DNA of 64,000 bases from Gracilimonas sp031581265 (GTDB lineage: Bacteria; Bacteroidota; Rhodothermia; Balneolales; Balneolaceae): NCBI RefSeq assembly GCF_031581265.1, contig NZ_JAVLBQ010000005.1, positions 1 to 64,000 of the forward strand, given 5' to 3'. Positions 1 to 8,453 of the stretch are shown here, in pieces. Every line of letters begins with the position of its first letter. Within the stretch, counting starts at the first letter, position 1. The notes beneath the pieces were generated by a model, which ran no database searches, was not told where the DNA came from, and was given only the letters and a program-made list of their open reading frames with translations. Both the position numbers and the translations under genes were made by a program.

Positions 1-25
1 CTAATATAGTAATCTGTTAACCTGA

Positions 26-44
26 GTTCGATTTATATTGATTT
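26..44 (+). repeat. Dispersed 19-bp intergenic element, copy 1
   Basis: GTTCGATTTATATTGATTT is found here and exactly in inverted orientation at 63246-63264 near the other end of the window. The match extends to CCTG(A/T)GTTCG on the 5' side, so about 23 of 24 bases agree. Both copies are intergenic, which points to a small dispersed repeat family rather than to a chance match. Confidence 0.6.
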
Positions 45-84
45 GCGATGGACGATGGACCGATTAATGATGGACGATTTAATT

Positions 85-110
85 GCCACGAAAGCTCGAA
101 AACACGAAAA
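85..110 (+). repeat. GCCACGAA-type intergenic repeat
   Basis: Short intergenic sequence built from GCCACGAA, CTCGAA and ACACGAAAA units. Related degenerate copies lie at 39889-39982 (as an inverted pair) and 61976-62000. Similar GCCAC(T/G)AAG-type repeats are, from memory, frequent between genes of Bacteroidota. No coding content. Confidence 0.45.
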
Positions 111-303
111 TAATTTTTATTTGGCTTCAATCCCATAGGGATGGCACAACAGTGACAGCTTCAATGTCATTAGCTTGATACACATGATCTAACAGAATAC
201 AATTGCCAACAAAAAATAAGCTACAATAACATTCGATTCTAAATGATAAGATATTTATCTTTGGCGCCTTACTGTTGCCAAGTAAGTAAAATTTATACGT
301 AAT

Positions 304-380
304 GGGCCCGTAGCTCAGTTGGTTAGAGCAGTCGACTCATAATCGATTGGTCGGGGGTTCAAGTCCCTCCGGGCCCACCA
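304..380 (+). tRNA. tRNA with CAT anticodon (tRNA-Ile2 or elongator tRNA-Met)
   Basis: A complete 77-base cloverleaf with encoded CCA. The acceptor stem GGGCCCG pairs perfectly with CGGGCCC, the anticodon stem GTCGA/TCGAT closes the loop CTCATAA, and the T-loop is GTTCAAGTC. The anticodon is CAT. The paired first base (G1-C72) excludes the usual initiator tRNA. The CTCATAA loop and the TTGGTCG variable region resemble the lysidine-modified tRNA-Ile(CAU) of other bacteria more than elongator tRNA-Met, but the isotype cannot be settled by eye. It lies beside a probable defence operon, and tRNA genes are frequent landing sites for mobile DNA. Confidence 0.93.
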
Positions 381-382
381 TT

Positions 383-417
383 AAGCCAGTTAAGTCTTTG
401 ATTTAACTGGCTTTTTT
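383..417 (+). terminator. Intrinsic terminator of the tRNA gene
   Basis: AAGCCAGTTAA pairs with TTAACTGGCTT around an eight-base loop and is followed by a run of T, directly after the tRNA 3' end. This is a classical rho-independent terminator. Confidence 0.85.
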
Positions 418-488
418 ATTTCATGGTACAAAGATTGGTGCAAACAGAATAAAAAAATCACGATTGTTTTTGCTTGACATGAGAGCAT

Positions 489-1229
489 TTATATAAGCTT
501 ATTATTCACTATATATATTCTACCTTCCTCTGTTATGTTAATTCTTTTCCCGCTCCAATCAATTAAACCTAAATCATATGCATCTTTTAATATCAACTCA
601 AGTTGTATTTTATGAAAAGGCGAATTACGATGAAGAGTATCAAAACTTACATGTAAGTTTGACGTACCATTGTAAATTTCTGAGATTAATTCCATGACAG
701 TTTTTAATCCAGACTCTTTCTTTAAATCTATGTCCAGATCATTATCATTTGATAATGTTGGTTTTTCTCCAATTTCAGGTTTAATTAATCTAGGTGAATC
801 ATGAATGGTTCGCACCAATTCATCATAATTGAATTCGTAGTCTGAATCATCGTTAAAATTTAAATAAAATTTGCTTGATACGAATGTAGGTACTGTATCT
901 GAAGGGTTATTTCTAATAATAGGTAAAACTATACCTTCATCTATTCCTTTCAAATAATCAGATGTAAGGATCATTTTCTCATACCCAACGCCTCCCCTTC
1001 CTTCATTAGCCTTACTGACATAGTTTTTAGAGCATATCATAAGTACATAATCACTAATTGATATACTCTCCTCCATAAAGTGAGGGATATCTTGACCAGC
1101 CTCTAGATTCCACTGATCAAGCAAGACATCAATCCCATCTTTTATTAAATTTTTGGAAAGATTTAATACCCACTTTTTATGCTGGCTATTATCATGTGAA
1201 TATGAAACAAAAACTCTGGGTGTTGACAT
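489..1229 (-). CDS. SEFIR/TIR-domain protein, probable defence effector or signalling component
   Basis: 246 residues. Residues 4-140 show the SEFIR/TIR-like fold: FVSYSHD at 7-13, DGIDVLLDQW at 31-40, a hydrophobic strand YVLMICSKNY at 61-70, then GGVGYEKMIL with E84 where TIR/SEFIR enzymes and relatives carry a conserved glutamate. The last 75 residues look like a small winged-helix domain (FHKIQLELILKDAYDLGLI). No signal peptide or membrane segment, so cytoplasmic. It is the second gene of a minus-strand pair, 36 bases after the Mrr-like nuclease gene. Bacterial TIR/SEFIR domains often act as NAD-consuming toxins or as phage-defence signalling modules; that this one does so is inference. 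Confidence 0.8.
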   Translation of the reverse strand: MSTPRVFVSYSHDNSQHKKWVLNLSKNLIKDGIDVLLDQWNLEAGQDIPHFMEESISISDYVLMICSKNYVSKANEGRGGVGYEKMILTSDYLKGIDEGIVLPIIRNNPSDTVPTFVSSKFYLNFNDDSDYEFNYDELVRTIHDSPRLIKPEIGEKPTLSNDNDLDIDLKKESGLKTVMELISEIYNGTSNLHVSFDTLHRNSPFHKIQLELILKDAYDLGLIDWSGKRINITEEGRIYIVNNKLI

Positions 1230-1265
1230 ATATTATTTTAAATAAATTTGTTGAAAATGAAGTAT

Positions 1266-3008
1266 TTATTGATCCCCTAATCCAAGTACTTTTTTAGCTT
1301 CGGCGATATCTATTTTTGCTGAATAGCCATGCTTTTTAAGCAAGTATAGCAGTTCTTGTCCGTTAATAAGTGATAAGGGCTTATCCTTTACAAAATTATG
1401 TGACTCTGATCCATAATCTGAGGTAGTGATTAATATCCCCCGATTTGCCCCCTCATTAATAACTGTACCATATAAATCTCTTACGTACTGAACACCTACT
1501 GTGTTTGTATACCTTTTTGCCTGAATTACTAATTTACCTCCTTTAATTGGGTCAGGATCATAAGCAATAGCATCTACACCTTGATCTCTTGAACTTTGGG
1601 TGACATTGACTTCCCCACCATTTTTGCTGAATTCTTTTTCGAAAATATCTCGTATTAGATGCTCAAAATCTTGCCAATCCATCGCTGCCAGATTATTAGT
1701 GTCATTTAATGTGTCAATTACATTTTCATTTTCTATAAATCTGCTATTGTCCTTACTTATTTTCATTATTGGCTTAATTGGAACTTTGTCAACTAATGTC
1801 CCAGAACTAATTCCCTTTAGTCCTTTAAAACACTCCTTAGGATCAACATGTAGCAGGTCTAATTCTTCAAATTCATCTCTTTCTACTTGAATGCTTAATA
1901 CAGTCTTTGTTTGTTTTTTACCTGTCTTCTTATTCCTTTCTTTTGAGATGCCGTTTACTGCAACAGCTTCCAAAGTATTATTTTTGTCTACCTCAAACAC
2001 ATAATGTATAACAGAAATCACTAGTCCATAAATTGTTCTTTCATACAATTTTTTAGACTTTGTGTTATTTATATACTTCTCTGTAAAATCATCTCTACTA
2101 ATGATATATGTCACTTTCTCAAGTGTTGGAAGGTCTTCCTGATTTGGTATAAGATAATTGAGTATGAGGGTCCCGTTTCTATATTCTAATTCTAAATCAT
2201 TATCGAATGTCTCTGGCAATAATTCGTCTAATCGTGATAATGTAAGTTTAAAATATTCTTCAATATTAGAAGGTTTTTCTAAAGTTTTATTAAAAAGTTT
2301 ATCTATTTTTTGATTATAAATCTCTTGCTCTTTATAAAAATTAGCCTTTTTTATCTCCCACTTTTCAAGCCTTTCTTCCCAATTACTTTGTATTTGTTTA
2401 TTCCATTTTTCTTTCTCCTTATTCCGTTTTGATATTTCTTTTTTCTCTTTTTCCCAAGCCTGTAAAGCATTTCGATAAGCATTTTTATACCTATTTATCT
2501 TCTTTTTTTTAGAGCTGACAAATATGTTATCGAAAAAATTAATGTCAACACTAAATGAACTTTTAGAAGGTTTATTAGGCAAATCATCTAATCTTTTGAT
2601 ACTTGGCTTTTGAGGTTTTTTTGTATCGTATTTATCACTCTTGTGAAATACTTCAGACCTTATATCCAAATTTTCCTGAACCATAAACTTTAAAAGATCG
2701 AATAATTTTTCCCTTTCAAGCTCTGCCTCTTTAGTTCTAAGTTCCGCTAAAAGCTTTCCATTGTCTTTTCTTTGTTTTTTAAGCCATTTTTCAACTTTAC
2801 GACTAGCTTTCCTTTGAAATGTATCTGGGTCTCTTGAAACAACCGTTTCTCTTTCATTTGTAATAGTATTAATCAATATCACTGATAATCTTTTTATACC
2901 ACCATACCCACCATAATCAATTTTAAAATCTTGAATATTAATCTCCGGAACAGAGACATTTATATATATCTGATTATTTTCCTCAGTTAAGAATACGTGC
3001 TGACTCAT
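1266..3008 (-). CDS. Mrr-like restriction endonuclease with long coiled-coil N-terminal region
   Basis: 580 residues from the ATG at 3008; an in-frame TTG at 3017 would add three. The C-terminal 130 residues form an Mrr-type PD-(D/E)xK nuclease domain: WQDFEHLIRDIFE near 445, GVDAIAYD with D479, then VIQAKRY giving the Q496-x-K498 motif. Residues 60-250 are highly charged, lysine- and glutamate-rich and probably coiled coil. The central region 250-430 (including LHVDPKECFKGL) resembles the middle domain seen upstream of Mrr nucleases in other bacteria, as far as I recall. It probably cleaves modified or foreign DNA in the cytoplasm. It is the first gene of the pair with the SEFIR protein; together they suggest a two-component antiviral system. 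AT-rich codon use fits an acquired module. Confidence 0.8.
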   Translation of the reverse strand: MSQHVFLTEENNQIYINVSVPEINIQDFKIDYGGYGGIKRLSVILINTITNERETVVSRDPDTFQRKASRKVEKWLKKQRKDNGKLLAELRTKEAELEREKLFDLLKFMVQENLDIRSEVFHKSDKYDTKKPQKPSIKRLDDLPNKPSKSSFSVDINFFDNIFVSSKKKKINRYKNAYRNALQAWEKEKKEISKRNKEKEKWNKQIQSNWEERLEKWEIKKANFYKEQEIYNQKIDKLFNKTLEKPSNIEEYFKLTLSRLDELLPETFDNDLELEYRNGTLILNYLIPNQEDLPTLEKVTYIISRDDFTEKYINNTKSKKLYERTIYGLVISVIHYVFEVDKNNTLEAVAVNGISKERNKKTGKKQTKTVLSIQVERDEFEELDLLHVDPKECFKGLKGISSGTLVDKVPIKPIMKISKDNSRFIENENVIDTLNDTNNLAAMDWQDFEHLIRDIFEKEFSKNGGEVNVTQSSRDQGVDAIAYDPDPIKGGKLVIQAKRYTNTVGVQYVRDLYGTVINEGANRGILITTSDYGSESHNFVKDKPLSLINGQELLYLLKKHGYSAKIDIAEAKKVLGLGDQ

Positions 3009-3027
3009 ATAATACAATGGTGAGTTA

Positions 3028-3060
3028 TAGGACTAATAACAAGCCCAGTGATTAGTCCTA
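3028..3060. promoter_or_regulatory. Inverted repeat upstream of the nuclease operon (hairpin 1)
   Basis: TAGGACTAAT and ATTAGTCCTA form a perfect 10-bp inverted repeat with a 13-base spacer. It ends 19 bases before the nuclease ATG at 3008, inside the probable leader of the minus-strand operon. It could be an operator or an RNA hairpin controlling translation. Both neighbouring genes point away, so it is not a normal end-of-gene terminator. Confidence 0.5.
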
Positions 3061-3068
3061 TTTAAAGA

Positions 3069-3097
3069 ATAAGCTAACTTAATTCAAGTTAGCTTAT
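3069..3097. promoter_or_regulatory. Perfect 12-bp hairpin in divergent intergenic region (hairpin 2)
   Basis: ATAAGCTAACTT and AAGTTAGCTTAT pair perfectly around the loop AATTC, followed on the plus strand by an AT-rich, T-rich stretch. Alone it looks like a terminator, yet no gene is transcribed into it, since the flanking genes diverge. It may end a small RNA or an early-terminated leader transcript, or act as a binding site. Confidence 0.5.
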
Positions 3098-3114
3098 AAT
3101 TTTATATTTTTATT

Positions 3115-3138
3115 CCTGATGCTAATACTTGCATCAGG
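3115..3138. promoter_or_regulatory. Third hairpin in the same region
   Basis: CCTGATGC and GCATCAGG form an 8-bp stem with the loop TAATACTT. It is the third stem in 111 bases of non-coding DNA between divergent genes and lies 84 bases before the lipoprotein start. Confidence 0.4.
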
Positions 3139-3221
3139 GGAAACTCTTTATATTTTAGAGAAATTTATACGGGGAGAAAGGCTTCCTGCTTTATTTCATA
3201 TTTAATTATATCATTTTTGTC

Positions 3222-3695
3222 ATGAGAAAATTAGGATGGGTACTTATACTTTTATTGCTTGCCGGATGCTCTACTACTAGAGAAAACATAACTTCAGATG
3301 GAGGGTACAGTTACTATGGGATTGATTTTCGGCCATATGCTGAGCAAGGTTTCTTAATAACTACCGAAGGACCTCAGAAGGACTATAATTCTGTAGGATT
3401 AATTGAAGTGAATCTTCAACCAGAGGTGAAAAAAATTAGCTTTGGTGAACACAATAGGATTCAAAATGAGGATGAACCTGAGTTTACAAGTACAAGAGTA
3501 TACAATGGAAATCAGGTGGAATACTATGCTGTTGAAATTTTAGATATACAAAAGGCTATTGATGGTATATATGAACTAGCTTCTGAATGGGGAGCAAACG
3601 CTATTTTTAATCTGGACATCAATTCTACTTTCTCGGGTGATCTTGTCACTAAAGAAACAATTACAGTTAGCGGATTAGCAGTTGTATTAGATTAA
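3222..3695 (+). CDS. Small exported lipoprotein, possibly YbjQ-like
   Basis: 157 residues. The N-terminus is a lipoprotein signal peptide with lipobox LAGC (lipidated C16), so it is exported and membrane anchored. The C-terminal half, ELASEWGANAIFNLDI followed by TITVSGLAVVLD, has the look of the YbjQ/heavy-metal-binding-like fold, in which a 'GANAv' turn precedes a final strand 'sGtAVv'. This is a weak, by-eye resemblance. It stands alone between the divergent hairpin region and its own terminator. Function unknown. Confidence 0.7.
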   Translation: MRKLGWVLILLLLAGCSTTRENITSDGGYSYYGIDFRPYAEQGFLITTEGPQKDYNSVGLIEVNLQPEVKKISFGEHNRIQNEDEPEFTSTRVYNGNQVEYYAVEILDIQKAIDGIYELASEWGANAIFNLDINSTFSGDLVTKETITVSGLAVVLD

Positions 3696-3702
3696 ATAGA
3701 AA

Positions 3703-3735
3703 AAGGGATGCTGAAATCAGCACCCCTTCTTTTCT
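3703..3735 (+). terminator. Terminator of the lipoprotein gene
   Basis: AAGGGATGCTG pairs with CAGCACCCCTT around an AAAT loop with one A-C mismatch, followed by CTTTTCT. It lies 8 bases after the stop codon. Confidence 0.65.
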
Positions 3736-4051
3736 CTAAACTTCGATATGGGGTTCCAATCTCCCATACCAAAGAAAACTAATAAACGTGCCTACACCAA
3801 TCTAAGGCCCACAGAATCGTAGATGATTAATAGTTCAAAAACTGACCTCTGATTGAAAACTATACCACACATGCGAGGCACTTACATTAGTTGGTAGGCC
3901 AAAACTACCCCCACCCCATTCTGCAAATTTTTGTAATAGCCACATAAATAAAAAAAATTTCTGTTACATTAGCTGGTATCAAAAACTTACGGGTATTTTA
4001 ATGGTATCTGTCTACAAGGACTTTTTAGCCTAAAACAACAAATCTAACTAT
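3736..4051. other. Intergenic region upstream of the amidohydrolase operon
   Basis: 316 bases without a supported gene. It must hold the promoter of the three-gene amidohydrolase operon, but I see no clear -35/-10 or Bacteroidota-type TTTG...TAnnTTTG pair. No inverted repeat stands out. Confidence 0.5.
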
Positions 4052-5734
4052 ATGAGAATGAAGCTACACCTACACAATGTATTCAAACTGGTATTCATAC
4101 TTCCCCTTCTCTTTATCTCAACAAACCTCTTAGCCCAAAGTGATCATACCGGTGAGGCGTACCCAACACGTACCTTTGCCATAACCGGTGCTACCATCAT
4201 ACAAGGGCCCGGAATGGTTGTTGACAGCGGGACAGTCGTAATATCAGACGGACTTATCAGTGCGGTTGGAACCGATGTTTCCATCCCTGCTGATGCAGAA
4301 GTTATTGATGGAACAGAATTATTCGTTTATCCCGGTTTCATCGACGGTATGTCGAACACCGGAGCCACTCGCCCAGACCAGATGGAGCGACCTGACAATC
4401 TCTTCACTCCCGATCCTCCTAATGATTACGCAGGTATCACCCCTGAAGAAAGTGTAATCAGCCAGCTCGATGTTGCTGAAAGCAGTATTGAAAACATGCG
4501 GAAACTTGGGTTTACGATTTCACATACCGTACCCTATGGAAGAATGCTTCCGGGTTCGGGTGCCATCATCCTGTTGTCAGACAAAGACACAAGCTATGAT
4601 CTTGTACTAAAACAAGACGCGTCTATGTTTACTCAATTTACCGGAGCACCGGGTGCTTATCCCGGTAACACACTTGGTATAATGGCCAAATGGAGAAACC
4701 TCTACACCCAGGCTACTTACAATAAAGATCATGAAACATTGTATGCAAGCAATCCGGATGGCATACAGCGCCCCCCACAAGACCGTGCATTGCAGGCTTT
4801 CTATCCGGTCATAGATAAAAACAAACCGGTATTCTACCACACCAATAGTATGCTGGAAGCCCGCAGAGCTATGAAATTGAAAGATGAACTGGATTTCAAC
4901 CTCGTACTCAGCGACTTGGAAGAAGGCTGGTTCCTGATGGATGATTTAAGAGATTCTGACATTAAGGTACTGATGTCTTTGGACCTTCCCGATGAACCTA
5001 AAACATCTGAAGATGACGAGGAAAAATCGGCTGACGTAATCCGGCAAGAGCAACGAAGACTGGAAGCTTATAATCAGTTTTTATCGCAGTACCGTGAATT
5101 TAATGAAGCCGGTATTTCTTATGGATTCTCAACTATGGGAACTACAACCAATTCTATAAAAGGGAACCTGGAAAGACTTGTGGCAGCCGGACTAAGTGAA
5201 GATGCAGCACTTGCAGCTCTCACCACCGAAGCCGCTAAGTTACTTGGAATCGAAAATATTGCCGGAACTCTTGAAACCGGTAAACTTGGAAATGCGATTG
5301 TAACTACCGCTCCATATTTCGAGGAAGATTCAAAAATTAAATATGTATTCGTGGATGGTGACAAATATGAATATGACACCTCAAGGCCCGCCGGAGGTGA
5401 AGTTTCTGATGAAGGAATGGAAGCTTTAACAGGTACCTGGAACTACACCCTCACCTCTCCGCAGGGAGAGCAAACCGGGCAGTGGATTTTCAGTAATGAA
5501 AGTGGCTCTCTTACCGGATTGATGACCAGCAACGATGGAGGCCCTGATATGGATATGAATAACCTTTCTTTCCTGGATGGCACACTCAGCTTTGATTTTA
5601 GCTTTGATGCCGGTGGACAATCTGTTGAAATCGTAGTAGTAGGAGATGTAACAGGCTCCGAATTTTCCGGCGAAGCTTCTGTTTCCGCTTTCAACATGTC
5701 TATTCCAATTACAGCAACTAAAGTGCCTAATTAA
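4052..5734 (+). CDS. Exported amidohydrolase-family protein lacking metal ligands, with C-terminal beta domain
   Basis: 560 residues with a signal peptide ending near LLAQ. Residues 45-430 follow the amidohydrolase composite and TIM-barrel fold (GTVVISDGLISAVG, then VYPGFIDG). At the place of the metal-binding HxH, usually PGxIDxHxH, the sequence reads FIDGMSN. The positions of the later histidines and aspartate read YHTN, VLSD and FSTMGT, compared with HCH, FQHA and NSDSG in the next gene. It therefore cannot hold the usual binuclear metal site. Residues 440-560 form an extra beta-rich domain (LTGTWNYTLTSPQGEQTG). First gene of a three-gene operon with gaps of 2 and 8 bases. It may be a structural or regulatory partner of the intact middle paralogue. 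Confidence 0.8.
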   Translation: MRMKLHLHNVFKLVFILPLLFISTNLLAQSDHTGEAYPTRTFAITGATIIQGPGMVVDSGTVVISDGLISAVGTDVSIPADAEVIDGTELFVYPGFIDGMSNTGATRPDQMERPDNLFTPDPPNDYAGITPEESVISQLDVAESSIENMRKLGFTISHTVPYGRMLPGSGAIILLSDKDTSYDLVLKQDASMFTQFTGAPGAYPGNTLGIMAKWRNLYTQATYNKDHETLYASNPDGIQRPPQDRALQAFYPVIDKNKPVFYHTNSMLEARRAMKLKDELDFNLVLSDLEEGWFLMDDLRDSDIKVLMSLDLPDEPKTSEDDEEKSADVIRQEQRRLEAYNQFLSQYREFNEAGISYGFSTMGTTTNSIKGNLERLVAAGLSEDAALAALTTEAAKLLGIENIAGTLETGKLGNAIVTTAPYFEEDSKIKYVFVDGDKYEYDTSRPAGGEVSDEGMEALTGTWNYTLTSPQGEQTGQWIFSNESGSLTGLMTSNDGGPDMDMNNLSFLDGTLSFDFSFDAGGQSVEIVVVGDVTGSEFSGEASVSAFNMSIPITATKVPN

Positions 5735-5736
5735 AA

Positions 5737-7113
5737 ATGAAAAGATTTGATATGAAAAAACTAACTTTTTTATTCGCCCTGCTGCTGTTTGGTACTACTG
5801 TGACCATGGCACAGGTTTCTAAAGGCGATGTATTGATTAAGAACGCAACGGTAATAACCATTACCGATGGAACCCTTGAAAACACAGATGTACTGGTCAG
5901 AGACGGAAAAATTTCCCGGATCGGTACTTCACTCAGAACTCCAAACGGGGTTACCGAGATTGACGCAACCGGTAAATATGTGATGCCGGGTATCATTGAT
6001 GCTCATTCCCACATTGCCGGAACTTCCATTAATGAAGGCACCAGTCAGGTTACGGCTGAAGTGCAAATGGGGGATGTAGTTAACCCGCTTGATATTTCTA
6101 TTTACCGTGCATTAGCCGGTGGTGTTACTTCCATCCATCTTTTACACGGTTCTGCAAATGTCATTGGCGGTGAAAGTGAAACACTGAAACTGCGCTATGG
6201 AGTTACAGACCCCCAAGACATGATGTTTGAAGGCGCCCCTCGTACCATAAAGTTTGCCCTTGGAGAAAATCCAACTCGTGGTGGACGCGCTCGTGGTATT
6301 CAGCCTCAAAGTCGAATGGGTGTGGAAGCTATGCTCCGAAATTCATTCAATGAAGCCCTGGTCTATCAAAAGAAATGGGATGCTTACCGAGCCGATAACA
6401 GTCGCCGTAAAGTAGCTCCGGAGTATGACCGCAGAATGGAAACCCTGGTCGATATCCTGGAAGGTGAAGTATTGGTTCACTGTCACTCCTACCGGGCCGA
6501 TGAGATTTATATGCTTTTAAATGTATTCAGCGATTTCGGAATTGAAAACCTGACTTTTCAGCATGCCAACGAAGCTTATAAGGTAGCACCTGAATTGGCA
6601 GAGTTTGGCGCCGGTGCTTCTGTATTTTCTGACTGGTGGGCGTATAAATTAGAGGTGTACTACTCTACCGCCTATAATGCGGCTATTCTCACTAAAAACG
6701 GAGTGAACACGTCTATTAATTCAGACTCCGGTGAACTTATTCGTCATCTTTACCATGAAGCAGCTAAATCACAAAAATATGGTGGATTGAGTGACGAAGA
6801 AGCACTTGCACTTATCACCCTGAACCCGGCCAAGCAATTGGGTATTGACGATCGTGTTGGATCTATTGAGGAAGGAAAAGATGCTGATATCGCAATTTTT
6901 GAAGGTCATCCGCTATCCTCATATGCTGTTCCTGTAATGACATTCGTGGATGGAGTGAAATATTTTGATCGTGAAAATGATGCCAAAGACCAGCGACTTG
7001 CTGTTGATCCTGAAGACACCATCGAGGACATTCACATCTTTGATGCGGATGAGCAACATAAGTGTATGCAGGATGCCGAATTCGTTAATCTTTATGAGTT
7101 TTTAAATAAATAG
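5737..7113 (+). CDS. Exported amidohydrolase (intact metal site)
   Basis: 458 residues, exported (signal peptide to TMAQ; ATG at 5737, or the ATG at 5752 which gives a shorter signal). It has the full ligand set of the imidazolonepropionase-like branch: MPGIIDAHSHIAG with H90 and H92, then LVHCHSYRADE, LTFQHANEA, and SINSDSGE near the end of the barrel. The C-terminal LITLNPAKQLGIDDRVGSIEEGKDADI is the standard composite-domain return. It probably hydrolyses an amide or cyclic amide, or a peptide-derived substrate, in the periplasm; the substrate cannot be told. It starts two bases after the stop of the first paralogue, so translation is probably coupled. Confidence 0.88.
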   Translation: MKRFDMKKLTFLFALLLFGTTVTMAQVSKGDVLIKNATVITITDGTLENTDVLVRDGKISRIGTSLRTPNGVTEIDATGKYVMPGIIDAHSHIAGTSINEGTSQVTAEVQMGDVVNPLDISIYRALAGGVTSIHLLHGSANVIGGESETLKLRYGVTDPQDMMFEGAPRTIKFALGENPTRGGRARGIQPQSRMGVEAMLRNSFNEALVYQKKWDAYRADNSRRKVAPEYDRRMETLVDILEGEVLVHCHSYRADEIYMLLNVFSDFGIENLTFQHANEAYKVAPELAEFGAGASVFSDWWAYKLEVYYSTAYNAAILTKNGVNTSINSDSGELIRHLYHEAAKSQKYGGLSDEEALALITLNPAKQLGIDDRVGSIEEGKDADIAIFEGHPLSSYAVPVMTFVDGVKYFDRENDAKDQRLAVDPEDTIEDIHIFDADEQHKCMQDAEFVNLYEFLNK

Positions 7114-7121
7114 GACTGACC

Positions 7122-8429
7122 ATGAAAAAATTTATAACCTTTATTATTCTGATTGCATGTATTCCACTGGCTTCATTTGCACAACAACAAACCAGTGAAA
7201 TCCGACAGGAAAACAGTGCTAAATTTGCCATTACCAATGCCAAAATTTACACGGTTACCAATGGAATCATTGAAAACGGTACTATTCTCGTTAACAAAGG
7301 TATCATTGAAGCCGTCGGCACAAACATCGATATCCCAAGTGATGCCACAGTTTATGATTATAACGGCGGTGAAGTTTACCCCGGTATGATCGACTCCGGT
7401 ACCCAATTGGGACTCATGGAAATTGGCAGTATTGAAGAATCTCAGGATTATGATGAGTACGGAAATATTACCCCGCAGATGGAGGCCCTAACCGCTGTAA
7501 ACCCCAATTCGGAAGCCATCCCTGTAACCAGGGTAAGCGGTGTAACCACTACCCTTACCATGCCCGGCGGCGGACTACTGCCCGGCACTGCTGCCACCAT
7601 CAATTTGTTTGGATATACTCCCGACCAGATGTATGCAGGTTCAAAAGGACTCATCATAAATTTCCCCAACAGCAGACGCAGCTGGAGACAAACCCAGGAA
7701 CAGGCCGACCGAGCCCGTGAGCAAGCATTGGAAGAACTCAATGACGTATTCGATAAAGCAGAGTTATATGCCGAAATCGAAGATGCAGACGATACCCGTT
7801 ATTATCCTGAAATGGAAGCCTTGGCTACAGCCATCAGAGGAGATATGCTGATGTATATCGAAGTAAATGCAGCCAAGGACATCCTTAGCGCCCTCGAATG
7901 GGTTGAAAACAGAGGCTATGAGAATGTAGTGTTTACCGGAGTTTCTGAAGGATGGAGAGTGGCAGAGGAATTAGCAGAAGCCGGGATTCCTGTTATCACA
8001 GGACCCGTTTTATCAACCCCTACCCGTAGTTCGGATGCTTATGACGCGGCTTATAAAAATCCCGGTGTCATGCAGAAGGCCGGTGTTAAAGTAGCCCTGC
8101 GTTCCGGTGATACTGAAAATGCAAGGAACCTCCCTTATAACGCTGCATTTGCTGCTACCTACGGAATGGGCAAAGAAGAGGCCTTGAAAGCAGTCACCAT
8201 CAACGCTGCTGAAATTATGGGTGTTGGCGATAGCATTGGTTCCATTGAAGTAGGTAAAAAGGCTAACTTTTTTGTGGCTGACGGCGACCCATTTGAGACC
8301 AAAACACAGATCCTCAATGTATTTATAGATGGCTACCTCGTACCTATGACGAGCCGACAGATTGAACTTTACGAAGAGTTCCTGGATCGAAAACCCGGTC
8401 TTCAAAAATATCCCGTTACTGAAAATTAA
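7122..8429 (+). CDS. Third exported amidohydrolase-family paralogue, metal ligands lost
   Basis: 435 residues with signal peptide ending SFAQ. The fold markers are present (GTILVNKGIIEAVGTNI, VYPGMIDSG, AVTINAAEIMGVGDSIG). HxH is replaced by SGTQ, and the other ligand positions read IEVN, FTGVSEGW and ALRSGDTE. Like the first gene of the operon it seems unable to bind the usual metals. Eight bases separate it from the intact middle gene, and a terminator follows. Two inactive paralogues flanking one active copy suggests a hetero-oligomer or a division into catalytic and binding roles, which is inference. Confidence 0.8.
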   Translation: MKKFITFIILIACIPLASFAQQQTSEIRQENSAKFAITNAKIYTVTNGIIENGTILVNKGIIEAVGTNIDIPSDATVYDYNGGEVYPGMIDSGTQLGLMEIGSIEESQDYDEYGNITPQMEALTAVNPNSEAIPVTRVSGVTTTLTMPGGGLLPGTAATINLFGYTPDQMYAGSKGLIINFPNSRRSWRQTQEQADRAREQALEELNDVFDKAELYAEIEDADDTRYYPEMEALATAIRGDMLMYIEVNAAKDILSALEWVENRGYENVVFTGVSEGWRVAEELAEAGIPVITGPVLSTPTRSSDAYDAAYKNPGVMQKAGVKVALRSGDTENARNLPYNAAFAATYGMGKEEALKAVTINAAEIMGVGDSIGSIEVGKKANFFVADGDPFETKTQILNVFIDGYLVPMTSRQIELYEEFLDRKPGLQKYPVTEN

Positions 8430-8453
8430 TACCTTTCAAGAGAAATAATTTCG

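Larger units (their letters stand above)
1..303. other. Repeat-rich leader without a gene
   Basis: No convincing coding sequence. The stretch holds short repeats: GATGGAC units near 48-78, a 19-base element at 26-44 whose reverse complement recurs at 63246-63264, a GCCACGAA-type repeat at 85-110, and a small ATCCC-ATA-GGGAT palindrome at 130-142. It ends at the tRNA gene. This is typical dispersed intergenic repeat DNA; no function is assigned. Confidence 0.6.

Noticed and set aside
304..380. Initiator tRNA-Met
   Set aside because: The first base pair G1-C72 is intact; initiator tRNAs normally have a mismatch there.
1600..1890. A 96-residue plus-strand frame opposite the Mrr-like gene
   Set aside because: Serine- and phenylalanine-rich shadow of the lysine-rich nuclease gene; no signal for expression.
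304..3017. tRNA as insertion site of an integrated element with attL/attR
   Set aside because: No second copy of the tRNA 3' end and no integrase gene are seen in the window; the link to the tRNA stays circumstantial.
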